A DNA stretch of 64,000 nt from Lithodes maja. Its lineage: Eukaryota; Arthropoda; Malacostraca; Decapoda; Lithodidae. Under the pieces are notes generated by a model that had not been told where the DNA came from, made no database searches, and saw only the letters and a list, made by a program, of their open reading frames with translations. Shown here piece by piece: positions 42,496 to 52,436 of this stretch. The translations under genes were made by a program, and so were the position numbers. Numbering within the stretch: position 1 is the stretch's first letter; every line of letters starts with the position of its first letter. The stretch lies in NCBI GenBank assembly GCA_037953745.1, contig JBAKBP010003203.1, positions 1-64,000 on the forward strand, in the 5' to 3' direction.

Positions 42496-45400
42496 GTACT
42501 CACCTAATTGTACTCACCTAATTGTAGTATACAGGATTTGAGCCTAAGCTCGTGTTGTCCTGTCTCTCTCTCTACATTTATCCAATTTTGCTTTAAAAGT
42601 TTGGATATTTCTTGCTCCCACCACCTCCCCATCCAACTTATTCCAACACTCAATGCTTCTATACGGGAAGCTGAACTTTCTTACATCAGACTTACATATA
42701 ACTTTCCTCAACTTACAATCATGACCCCTGGTTCTTCCCTCGTCCCTCACCACAAAATCTCCCTTGTCGATCTTCTCAAAACCTTTCACACACTTAAACA
42801 TCATGATCATGTCACCTCTCTCTCTCCTCTCCCTCAGCGTTGGCAGCTTTAGCCTCTCCAATCTTTCCTCATAAGGCAGGTCTCTAAGGCTAGCTATCAT
42901 CTTAGTGGCAACTCTCTGAACTCTTTCCAGTTTTTTATTATGTTTTATAAGGTGTGGAGACCACACCACTGCTGCATACTCCAGTCTTGGTCGTATTATT
43001 GTCCCTATTATTTTTGCTAACATCTCTTCATCTAAATAATTCAGAGCTATTCTCATGTTAGTCAACACTGCATAGGTTTCACCAGTTATTTTATTTATAT
43101 GCTGTTCAGGTGACAAGCTGTCTGCCACAACTACCCCTAGGTCTTTTGCTTTCACAGCTTTACTAATTATTTCATCTCCTATTTTATATCCCCAAGAAGG
43201 TCTATATTTACTTTTTCCCATCTCAAGAACCTGACACTTACTCGTGTTGAATTCCATTTTCCAAGTTTGACTCCACTCATATAACTTATCTAGGTCTCTC
43301 TGTAATTCTTCACAACTACTCCTACTTGTAATATGCTTCATTAATTTTGCATCATCAGCAAACATAGATATATATGAGCCTATTCCCATTTGAAGGTCGT
43401 TGATGAAAACCAAAAACATGATTGGGGCCAACACCGATCCTTGAGGCACTCCGCTTTTTACCCTTTTCCACGAGGAGAACTTTCCTTTTATTACTGTTCG
43501 CATTTCCCTCCCAATTAAATAGTTTTCCATCCACTTTAATAATACTCCCTCAACCCGCCCCACAGTCCTGAGCTTCCACAACAATCTCTTATGAGGCACC
43601 TTATCAAATGCCTTCTTGAAATCTAAGTAAATACAATCCACCCACCCCTCCCTCCCTTGTACAATGTCAATTACCCTATCATAGTAACTCAACAAATTTG
43701 TGGTACACGAATGACCTTTTCTGAACCCGAACTGCTTGCTTGAAATTATTTCCCTCTCCTCCAACATACCCACCCATCTTTTTCTAATAATCTTTTCACA
43801 AAGCTTGCATATAACACTTGTTAAGGATACCGGTCGATAATTTAGCGGGTCTTCTTTATTTCCACTTTTATATATTGGAGTTATATTTGCTTGTTTCCAT
43901 TCTAAGGGAAGTTCCCCCTTGTTTAATGAGTGTTGAACAATATTAAAAATAGGTCTCACTAGTTGTTCAGAACATTCTCTCAATACCCATCCAGCAATGT
44001 TATCTGGGCCCATAGATTTTCTCACGTCCAATTCTTCTAACAATGATTTTAGTTCGTCCTTGTTGACTTCTATCGACTCTAGTCCCTGTATCTCGTTCAA
44101 TTCCACCACAGGTTCTATATAGTCATCCTCCTCCACAAACACGGATGTTAATGTATCATTCATAATTTCACACATACCCACTGTGTCTTCATATAATTGA
44201 CCCTCTACCCTAAGCTTTGTTATTTTGTCCTTTATTTTTGTTTTGCCGTTGATATAACTATAGAACAGTTTGGGTTCTTTATTACATTTGTTTACTATAT
44301 CTTTTTCAAAGTTCTTTTTCTCCTCTCTTATAGTCCTGACATAGTTGTTTCTAGCATTCTTATACTCATTCCATTTTTCCTCAGTGTGTCTCCTTCTCAC
44401 TTTATTCCATGCAGAGTCCTTTTTGTTCTGGGCAATGTGACATCGCATGTTAAACCACTCTTTCTCCTTAACCAGCTTTCTATCCTTAAATGTTGGTACA
44501 TATTTATCTACCCCCTCCCTGTAAATGTCTAGTAACATGCTGTATTTTACCTGAATATTCTGTTCTTGCTCAATAAATGACCAATCTATATTTGCAAAGT
44601 ATCCTCGTAATGATTCATAATCCGCCTTACTATAATTTAGTCTATATTCCCTATGTTCCTCCTCTCTGCCTTCCAGAAATTCCACTGTCAATTCAAATTC
44701 AATCACAGCATGATCGCTTTTTCCCATGGGACTCAAATATGTTAGGTTCTTTATTTCTTGGGGGTCTTTGGTGAATAATAAGTCGAGTCTTGATGGTTCA
44801 TCACCTCCTCTAAATCTTGTATTTTCCATAACGTGTTGTGTTAATAGGTACCCCATTGTTAGTTCAAGAAATTTACTACCCCAAGTATTTTCATTTGAAC
44901 CCGCATCCAAACATTCCCAATCCACCTCCCCGCAATTAAAGTCCCCTGCAAGAATAAGCCTATTTTTCCTTTTACAAATAATTTCTAACATACGCAAGGT
45001 TTCCAAAATTAATTCATTATATTCATCGTTGCTCCAAGATTTAGTCTTAGGAGGTAAATAAACTGATACAATGTCCAATTTTGACCTATCATTATCCTCA
45101 ATTTCAACTGCTACCACTTCAGCAATGCTATCACCAAGTTTTAATTCTTTAGCAGTAATTTTATTATCTACCATGATCAACACTCCTCCTCCTAGCTTTC
45201 CTAACCTGTCTCTTCTCCATGTACTGTATCCTGCACAACTAATTATATTCGTGTCTACCTCCTGGTTAAGCTTAGTTTCAGTCAAACATACTACCCCGGG
45301 CCTCTCTCTCTTTACATATTCGTCAAACTCAATCTTTTTGGAAATTAACCCATCAATATTTGTATACATGAACTTTGCGTTTCCAGTATTTTCCCTATTT

Positions 45401-45520
45401 TTCTCGTCCCTAGTGAGCACTTTTGTGCGTCCTTCGGCCCTTGTGCCTGTTAATTTTCGGGAGTTTTCTTCCAGTATTTGTGCACCCATGAATTATCCTC
45501 CTGTATAGCCCTCCGTTCGA
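42496..45520 (-). mobile_element. Apparently complete LINE (CR1/jockey superfamily)
   Basis: An intact ORF2 (42544-45489) is followed on the minus strand by a tail of at least two CAATTAGGTGAGTACA units (42496-42530). It is inserted within GC-rich DIRS-like sequence. A separate ORF1 was not found, so the 5' end may be truncated. Confidence 0.85.
42544..45489 (-). CDS. LINE ORF2: apurinic endonuclease plus reverse transcriptase, intact
   Basis: 981 residues without a break. The endonuclease domain (about 38-265) keeps the catalytic set: N44 (TNIDGL), E71 (LTETKL), D183/N185 (GDFN), D236 (RLDLLF), and D259/H260 (SDH). After a lysine-rich linker, the reverse transcriptase (about 530-800) has NYRPVSL, the first catalytic strand YLDFKKAFD (D623), SGVPQGSVLAP and FADD (710-713). 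The C-terminus carries RDLPYEERLERLKLPTLRERRERGDMI and RSIECWNKL, typical of CR1-like ORF2. All catalytic residues look functional. The start at 45489 is the first ATG of the frame, but a few upstream codons could belong to a longer form. Confidence 0.93.
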   Translation of the reverse strand: MGAQILEENSRKLTGTRAEGRTKVLTRDEKNRENTGNAKFMYTNIDGLISKKIEFDEYVKRERPGVVCLTETKLNQEVDTNIISCAGYSTWRRDRLGKLGGGVLIMVDNKITAKELKLGDSIAEVVAVEIEDNDRSKLDIVSVYLPPKTKSWSNDEYNELILETLRMLEIICKRKNRLILAGDFNCGEVDWECLDAGSNENTWGSKFLELTMGYLLTQHVMENTRFRGGDEPSRLDLLFTKDPQEIKNLTYLSPMGKSDHAVIEFELTVEFLEGREEEHREYRLNYSKADYESLRGYFANIDWSFIEQEQNIQVKYSMLLDIYREGVDKYVPTFKDRKLVKEKEWFNMRCHIAQNKKDSAWNKVRRRHTEEKWNEYKNARNNYVRTIREEKKNFEKDIVNKCNKEPKLFYSYINGKTKIKDKITKLRVEGQLYEDTVGMCEIMNDTLTSVFVEEDDYIEPVVELNEIQGLESIEVNKDELKSLLEELDVRKSMGPDNIAGWVLRECSEQLVRPIFNIVQHSLNKGELPLEWKQANITPIYKSGNKEDPLNYRPVSLTSVICKLCEKIIRKRWVGMLEEREIISSKQFGFRKGHSCTTNLLSYYDRVIDIVQGREGWVDCIYLDFKKAFDKVPHKRLLWKLRTVGRVEGVLLKWMENYLIGREMRTVIKGKFSSWKRVKSGVPQGSVLAPIMFLVFINDLQMGIGSYISMFADDAKLMKHITSRSSCEELQRDLDKLYEWSQTWKMEFNTSKCQVLEMGKSKYRPSWGYKIGDEIISKAVKAKDLGVVVADSLSPEQHINKITGETYAVLTNMRIALNYLDEEMLAKIIGTIIRPRLEYAAVVWSPHLIKHNKKLERVQRVATKMIASLRDLPYEERLERLKLPTLRERRERGDMIMMFKCVKGFEKIDKGDFVVRDEGRTRGHDCKLRKVICKSDVRKFSFPYRSIECWNKLDGEVVGARNIQTFKAKLDKCRERDRTTRA

Positions 45521-46101
45521 AGGGTCCCCCTTTTTCGTCATTTCCTTCCTACACAAGGGAAGGGGGTAATCTCCTGTCACGGATTTACCGGTTTTTCACA
45601 TTATTGTGCTTACACACAATTCCTGGGCTTCCTACATGGGACGGCAGTATCTTTTTCCTTTCCGATTGCGGGGCGGATATCACTTCCTTCCTGCCGTGCT
45701 CGTTGGACATAGGGAGTGTCCTCCCCTTATCTTATGCTACAGCCGCGATGGTTTTCACCCTCGGAGGTATAGATCGTGGCTCGTGGATATTGTCCTTTGT
45801 GTCTCGTCCTCCTTACCCGGACACGGATGAGGCGAGGTCTCGCCTCTGCACTATGTAGTCGGGAATTGCTCTCTATGTCAAGGACCACTTCCATTGGATT
45901 CCACACTTCGTACGACGGAGAGGTACGCGCCATGCATCCCCTTACCTCTGCTGTCTCTGTGGCGCCAGGCCGCCTTTCCTCCTGTGCCTCGTTCGGGCGT
46001 CCTCGCGGTTTCCGAGGACGCCGAAATGACGGTGTGCCGTCGCTCTCCTTCCCCATATCGCCGACGATTCCCGACTCCTCCGTCCGGTTCATGCCATACA
46101 T

Positions 46102-46618
46102 GTGGCTCTGGACGAGGCTCGGGAGCCCGTCACACTGCATGCACCCTCCCTGCCCGGGCCTGCCGCCCAATGGGCGGATGCTCTGTCGAAAGGACGGAGC
46201 GCCCGGGTAGTATGGTATTCCCAACACACCGTGTTCGACGACCTAGCGGCCTCCTGGAGTGTTCCACAGGTGGCCTGGTTCGCCTCATGCGAGGCGACCG
46301 GGTTGCTTGTGTTCCTGTACCGCTGGTTTACTCCTCCGGCGGAGGTACCGGTCGCGTTCAGCAAGGACTGGCGCAGGTGGCGGTCGGTTTATGTGTGTTC
46401 CACCAACCTCCGCTCTTTTTGTTGTACAACGTCCTCCACAGGTTGAGAGGGTACCAGTGCTTCGTTTGGTTGTCGCGCCCATCCGGCCGGCCCAAGCCTG
46501 GTCCGCTCGGCTGAAGCGGTGGTACCCGAGTCCAGTTCCCCTAGCGATCTCCGATTTCCTCTTGGTATCGGTTGGTGTCCTAGGGACCTCGTTCGCCTTC
46601 ACATCGTGGATGTTGTGA
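46102..46618 (+). pseudogene. DIRS-like RNase H C-terminal region, frameshifted
   Basis: The frame from 46102 has LPGPAAQWADALSKG (the G-x-N/W-ADALS end of RNase H), VFDDLAASWSVPQVAWFAS and DWRRWRSVYV, matching the order in DIRS/PAT-group pol proteins. The reading then shifts to the frame of 46259 (LVVAPIRPAQAWSARLKRWYPSP), again the DIRS order. The substitution VPQVAWFAS for the usual VPQVDLFAS and the shift show decay. Upstream RT sequence is not clear because the LINE inserted nearby. Confidence 0.65.
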
Positions 46619-47762
46619 GGCAGGGTGGATGCCTAAGTTTAGTCGATCTTTGAATGTCCAATCCTCTCCCCTGGATTCATTTTACATGGCAGACTTACGG
46701 TTCTCACTGCCACGGTTTTCCTTCTTGGTTTCCTACCCATCACGGACGCGCCCGTCGGTGGCGTTCGTGTTTCACTACCTCCATTGGTTAATCTTGAGAA
46801 GAGTCCCAACATCTGCACCACTCTTCCGAACCGCCTGTCGGCCATTCGGGTCCCGTTTGAGACTTTCACGGGGTTGGTCGTTCCTCCCTAGGACTTGGGT
46901 TCTTTTTGCGATCCTGCTCTATGCTTCGTCCGACGCAGCGTTGGCTTCCTCCTCGCTGGTTTCTGGTGGGGGCTCTCGTCCTGCTCTCGTCTGCCTCTTA
47001 CGCTCATTACCTCGCGCCTGCACACTTCCGTGGCTTGACATTGTTCTTTATGGCTTTGGGGACAGGTGAAGGAGTCCCCGGAGATGACTGCCAGGTCTAG
47101 GGTCCGCCATTCCTTACATCATTCTCCCGTCCTTGAGTCAGTTACTTTGGCTCCGTCTGTTCGTTTGGTTGCTACAACCGTACGCGTCACTCCCGTTTTT
47201 ATGCTTTTACTGTACCGGCTTTCAAACATGGTAGGGTTCATCATCCGTTATGCCCGGTTTACACCCTGCATCCGTATGTGTACTCGTCCAGGCCGGTGTC
47301 GGGGTTGCCTTTACGGGTGGCGCCTCCGACCTGTAGGAGACTAGGTCGACGTGCTGTGGGACTTCACCTGTGTCGGTAGTTTCGGGCCAGTACCCCTTCC
47401 GTTCTGACCGCGGCTCATGTTGTCCGTTCGTACGCTGCTACGTTCAGAGTTTACATGATCTTTCTCGACCGTACGTTGCCGTCACGGGGCTTTGGTCTTC
47501 CCCCGCCACGTTTGTCTCCTCCTCTCTGGCCATGTCCACAGGCAGGCGGGGACATCCTTGCCGTGCGTTGGGCCAGCAGGTTCACTCAGGGTCTACCTGC
47601 AGCGTTCCTTCTGTCTCTTATCCTTCTCCCTTCTTGTTCCTCTTTTGTTGGGGGAGGGGAGGGGGGGGGGGTATTGCACTATACCCATACTTGCACCTAA
47701 GTTAAAGGATTAATAACTAGGTTAAGATTTTGATATAATTTCTCGTCTTCAAGTATTCTACG
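46619..47762 (+). other. Decayed GC-rich segment, probably tyrosine-recombinase N-terminal region
   Basis: It follows the RNase H remnant where the recombinase would begin, and no single frame stays open. A G-run lies near 47650-47670. The assignment rests on position only. Confidence 0.35.
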
Positions 47763-48352
47763 TTCTGTTGGTTGGTCTTGGCCTCCTACCACTGAACTTT
47801 TCTCATGGCTTTCAGTGCTGGTCACTGTGTATGCTCATGTCTTTTCTCGTCACCCACTGTACGGTCCTCCTCTTCGACGTATGTCGGTATTTCCTCGTTA
47901 CATTCTGGGTCTTCCTGCCTTCGTCCGGCAGGAGGGGGGGGGGAGAGCATCCTGGACTTCATATTTTATGATGAAATGCAGCATTCTTTGTCTTAGGTTC
48001 GTTATCCCATGGCATACGACTTGACTGTACTTGACCTCTCTTGATATGCACCTGTCAGTACACTCTTTCTATAAACTCTCTTGTTTAAGTTGGTCTTTCC
48101 ATGGTCCTGATATTTCCTAAGGGCTACAGTTTGTGTTTTCAGCTTGTATGTCCACCTCCAATTTGGTACTCTAGCTCTACGTTGGAACGTAGAGGCTACT
48201 ACTAAATTGGGAGGTTTAACGACCCTCCCAATACCAAATGAGGTAAACCTTCTATTTGGTCGTAGCCTCGGAGTATCCAACGTCATAGTATCCCGCCCTC
48301 GCGCCGTACCCCTGCCCATCCAATCTTGTCTCTTGTAACTTGATACCGGGAA
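47763..48352 (+). repeat. Direct repeat copy 1 with internal hairpin
   Basis: About 590 bp nearly identical to 48864-49475. It contains a foldback at 48171-48300 (CTCTACGTTGGAACGTAGAG, then CTACTACTAAATTGGGAGG and its complements), of which inverted partial copies lie at 48618-48700 and 49490-49573. Confidence 0.85.
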
Positions 48353-48863
48353 TGCCCAATGAACCCTGTCGGGTAGTGGGGTGGATCCGTCAAGACGGCT
48401 GAAGGAGCCAGATAGGATGGCCTAAAATCCTGTAATTTTCTCTTCTTTCTCATCAATATTTTCTTATTTTCCTTTTCAAATAGTGGCCTCCAAAGTATGT
48501 ACAACGTACCTAGTAGAGAGAGTAAGGTGCTACTCTAGATGTTATCGTTTTATCGCGCTAGTGATTTCGATAATTGCCCGCTCTAGAGCGGAGCATAATT
48601 ATACGATAAGTATATAGCTCTACGTTGGATACTCCGAGGCTACGACCAAATAGGAGGTTTACCTCATTTGGTATTGGGAGGGTCGTTAAACCTCCCAATG
48701 TATAGAAGCTGGTGGCATGTTTGTGAATGTACAGTATGTGGTACTTAACGAGTGAAATTCTTTAAAATATATCAGGGCAAGTAAAAAACTGTCAGGGCAA
48801 GTAAGTTTCAGAAGTCACTAGCCCGGGGCAAGTAGATCCTCAACACTAATTTCTCAGCCTGGT
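48353..48863. other. Spacer between direct repeats
   Basis: AT-rich, with the inverted hairpin copy at 48618-48700 followed by unassigned sequence. Confidence 0.6.
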
Positions 48864-49029
48864 TCTGTTGGTGGGTCTTGGCCTCATCCACTGAACTCTT
48901 CTCATGGCTTTCAGTGCTGGTCACTGTGTATGCTCATGTCTTTTCTCATCACCCCCTGTACGGTCCTCCTCTTCGACGTATGTCAGTATTTACTCATTAC
49001 ATTCTGGGTCTTCCTGCCTTCGTCCGGAA

Positions 49030-49068
<39 letters not shown>

Positions 49069-49475
49069 GCATCCTGGACTTCATATTTTATGATGAAATG
49101 CAGCATTCTTTGTCTTAGGTTAGTTATCCCATGGCATAAGACTTGACTGTACTTGACCTCTCTTGATATGCACCTGTCAGTACACTCTTTCTATAAACTC
49201 TCTTGTTTAAGTCGGTCTTTCCATGGTCCTGATATTTCCTAAGGGCTAAAGTTTGTGTTTTCAGCTTGTATGTCCGCCTCCAATTTGGTACTCTAGCTCT
49301 ACGTTGGAACGTAGAGGCTACTACTAAATTGGGAGGTTTAACGACCCTCCCAATACCAAATGAGGTAAACCTCCTATTTGGTCGTAGCCTCGGAGTATCC
49401 AACGTCATAGTATCCCGCCCTCGCGCCGTACCCCTGCCCATCCAATCTTGTCTCTTGTAACTTGATACCGGGAAT
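48864..49475 (+). repeat. Direct repeat copy 2 with G35 tract
   Basis: Repeats 47763-48352 with few substitutions. The shared GGAGGGG site has expanded to 35 consecutive G (49033-49067). The hairpin block is at about 49293-49422, and its inverted partner follows at 49490-49573. Confidence 0.88.
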
Positions 49476-49611
49476 TATACTATAAGTATATAGCTCTACG
49501 TTGGATACTCCGAGGCTACGACCAAATAGGAGGTTTACCTCATTTGGTATTGGGAGGGTCGTTAAACCTCCCAGTTTGAACAGCAACGTCTATCTGTAGT
49601 GACTCTAGATA

Positions 49612-50380
49612 CAGTCAGCCCCCCCAATACGCGATTCCACAATTCGCGAAAACCCTAATACACGAGTGACCCCTCGAAAATAACATTAATTAATTAAACA
49701 TTAATTACGCGAGGTGGTACCACAATACACGAATCGAGAGCTAAGAAGGGGCCAAATCCGCTATTCCCGCTTGATACGCGAGCACGTCTACGTTTCGCGA
49801 GGCCCAGGAGTAGCTCTGAAAAAAGAAGAAGACGGGCATACGCCTGCCTTCCCTCCCGCTTACCCTCCCTCCCTCCCTCCCACAGTCCCGCTCAAGCGTC
49901 ATAGCCGTGCGGAGTGACCAAACGTTTGTAGTGCCTGCCACTTTTTTCGCCATGCCACGCCAATATAAGAAGATAACACACAAAATGAAGGTGGAAGTGT
50001 TGGATAGCAAGAAAAAAGGAGAAGGAAACTGTGCAATAGGCTTGTCAGAGTAAACTGTTCGTACGATTTGGTCAGGGAGGGAGAAGTTGGAGAAAATCGT
50101 GAAGTCCTACGGTCCTAGTCCTAGTCCTAGCCTATCTACTACTAATTTTAAGGTAAGGTTTCATATTTTTATTCATTGTTCTTATTATATATAAGATATA
50201 GACTGTACTGTAGAGCCAAAAATGTCGAAAATAAGGCCAAAATTTTTGAAAATGGGCCATAATTGAGAGATGTCACCCATATCTAATTATTCCTATTTAA
50301 AGTTAGGTCCACAATACGCGGATTCCCAATACGCGATGCCTCCTGTCGCCCCTATTCTCGCGTATTGGGGGGGCTGACTG
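49612..50380 (+). mobile_element. Pogo/Tigger-type element, internally deleted
   Basis: Terminal inverted repeats CAGTCAGCCCCCCCAATACGCG (49612) and its complement ending GGGGGGGCTGACTG (50380), flanked by TA on both sides (49610-49611 and 50381-50382). 769 bp. It retains the start of a transposase gene. CAG...CTG ends with TA duplication are typical of pogo/Tigger. Confidence 0.88.
49952..50110 (+). pseudogene. CENP-B-type helix-turn-helix N-terminus of a pogo transposase
   Basis: ATG at 49952 gives MPRQYKKITHKMKVEVLDSKKKGEG...AIGLSE and then TAA at 50051-50053, after which the same frame continues TVRTIW. This is the first helix-turn-helix of the CENP-B/pogo/jerky family (usually SESTVRTI), broken by a stop where serine is expected. 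The catalytic DDE domain is deleted. Confidence 0.75.
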
Positions 50381-50467
50381 TAATCACTTAACAGCTATCA
50401 GGGTGCCATTCTTTGACCTTACAGGTCTAACCATACCACAAGCGGAAGAAACAGGTTTCATGAGAGC

Positions 50468-50872
50468 ATGCTTCAAACTCCGCCCACCTCCCCGATTCAC
50501 ATTGCACCTTCTCCAGGGTTCAGCGCCAAGAATGAGCACAGTGAACACGTGTTTTCAGAGTTCACAGTGCCGGCGTTGAAAAAGGGTAAAGTGCATCATA
50601 ATTTATGTCCAGTGCAAGCTCTAACCAAATATTTGAGGGTGGCACCTCTGCATCAACAGGGTGCTTTATGGGTAGCTAGTACGGGCAAACGCTTAATGAA
50701 ACGTAAAATAGCTTCTCTCTTGGTCGAAGTCATTAAAGAGAGTAATCCCGGCGTTGTGGGTAGGGCCCACGATTTACGCAAATGGGCAGCCTCTTTGCGT
50801 TTCCTCAGTAGCTCTAGACAAACCTTCCTTGCCATGTATAGCTTTAAGGCAGAGGGTCTAGGTGGCCCCTAA
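50468..50872 (+). pseudogene. Tyrosine recombinase fragment of a DIRS-like element
   Basis: 134 residues. LCPVQALTKYLR, a basic strand ALWVASTGKRLMKRKIASLL, then VGRAHDLRKWAASLRF, which carries the H-x-x-R of tyrosine recombinases in the DIRS context (RAHDLRK.AAS). The terminal catalytic tyrosine helix is not convincing, and the N-terminus is missing. It follows the pogo insertion and probably continues the element seen at 46102-46618. Confidence 0.65.
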
Positions 50873-50880
50873 GTCACTTA

Positions 50881-51182
50881 TTGTTTAATTTCAAGAAAAA
50901 GGGGGGGGGGGGGTGCAGTCCGTGTACCATAGGACACCCTAGACCCCGCCGTCACATACTGTTCATGGGTGTTGTGATATGAAAATTTCTCTGTACTATT
51001 CTTTATAGGAAGTTGTGCTAGTACAATTGTAGTACAAACAACAGTGTTGTTGTCAGTAGTTTTGGCTGTGAAGCAATCTAATTTTAAGCTTGGATATGTT
51101 TTTTCAAGATATATCCACTAGTTTTATGGGGTTTATATGTGCACATGTAAACTTATAAGTTTTTATTTTTTCACCACTTAAT
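50881..51182. other. Untranslated sequence after the recombinase
   Basis: G-run at about 50900-50912, then AT-rich with no ORF. Confidence 0.5.
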
Positions 51183-51662
51183 TTAACCCATCAGACCCGG
51201 AAGAGCTCTTAAACACCCATAAAAAACTCTGTCCGCGCAACCCGGAAGGGCTCTGAGGCCCCCAGTGCCTGTGAGCTTGGTGTGCGAGGCGTCCGTCCGA
51301 CGTATGTAAACAACAGCCGGCTGGACCAACGCCCCGCATCTCCCGCCACAAGAAGGAGTGCGTCGCTTGTTCGTGTGTGCCTGTATGTTATTGTTAAGTA
51401 TCGAAAAGTAGTGTAAAGTGTCTGTTTTTGCCATAAAGTTATCTCCAATGAAATCATCATCACAACTAAACCAGTTGACTTGGAGAGCTCTACTTAATGC
51501 CATTCTACAGGTACGAAACACATCTACGCTTGGGGATGCGCGGGAATGCGGAAGCAAGCCAAATAACAAAGATGCGGTAGCCTAGGCGTAGAAGTTTTTC
51601 GGCCAAAACCCCCGGGTTTCGGGGAATATATATATAATACATAGCCGGGGCTGGAGGGTTAA
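51183..51662. mobile_element. piggyBac miniature element, family C
   Basis: 480 bp bounded by TTAA. The left end TTAA-CCC...ACCCGGAAGAGCTCT, then CACCCATAA..AACT and GGCTCT, aligns with the left end of the transposase-bearing copy at 55760. The right end is GCCGGGGCTGGAGGG-TTAA. A likely non-autonomous derivative of that element or a close relative. Confidence 0.82.
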
Positions 51663-51894
51663 GTGGGGTGCCTTCTTAACTGGCGGATCTGTGTTCAGAG
51701 TCTCAGAGTTAACCTTTTTATCAAGCAGGCTTCTTTGAAGCACGCTCCTGCTTGTACCTCTTTTTGGTATATATGTGCTGCGCCAAAATATATATCTCTT
51801 TTTTTACAAAGTAAGAATACTATGTGGTTGTTTGATTATCTGCTTTTGCTAGAGTTATGATATGATTACGAATGTCCCCCTCCAGTCTTAGATA
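51663..51894. other. Sequence without a recognised gene
   Basis: AT-rich; probably 3' sequence of the DIRS-like element interrupted by the family C element. Confidence 0.4.
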
Positions 51895-52436
51895 TCAGGC
51901 ATAATCGTCAATGATGGAGGGGCCACTAATAAATTATAGGTTTGACTCCTGCAAGGAGATAAAGACAACCTAATATTTAGTAGTGGCCCCGTAATCATTG
52001 ACGACTGGGGCCCTCCCGACCATCCCCTTCCCATTCGTTGATGTATTAAGGATTTTGGTTTACTTGATATGTCAGTGAAGGAAGAATGACGCCTGAGTTA
52101 GCATCTGGTCAAAGATCCACACAAGTACATCCACGAATATATGGAAAGCTTATGAATAGTTATTCTTATTTTTCTTATTTTTCTTTTTTTATTTGTTACG
52201 AAGTTTTTTCGTAGTGAGAACCCAATTTCATAATGACTGAACCATGAGTGAGGTTGCGTGCGCTCATGATGAAGGCTCCTCAATTTTTTATGCTCTGCGC
52301 GGTAGATTCAAACTACGGTAAATGAGTGTTTGAAGAGGGTGCCTTATGTAATAGGCATAATCGTCAATGATTACGGGGCCACTACTAAATATTAGGTTTT
52401 CTTTATCTCCTTGCAGGAGTCAAACCTATAATTGTT
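51895..52436. repeat. Inverted repeat pair with self-complementary units
   Basis: 51895-52011 (CATAATCGTCAATGAT ... TAATCATTGACGA) recurs in reverse complement at 52352-52436. Each unit contains CCACTACTAAATATTAGG or its complement, similar in style to the 48171-48300 hairpin (ACTACTAAATTGGG). Such inverted and split repeats are expected at DIRS-like ends; the link is inferred. Confidence 0.65.

Noticed and set aside
47370..48024. Frames over the G-rich direct repeats (also 48878-49146)
   Set aside because: Poly-glycine products created by the G-runs; the run length differs between copies, so the frames are not conserved.
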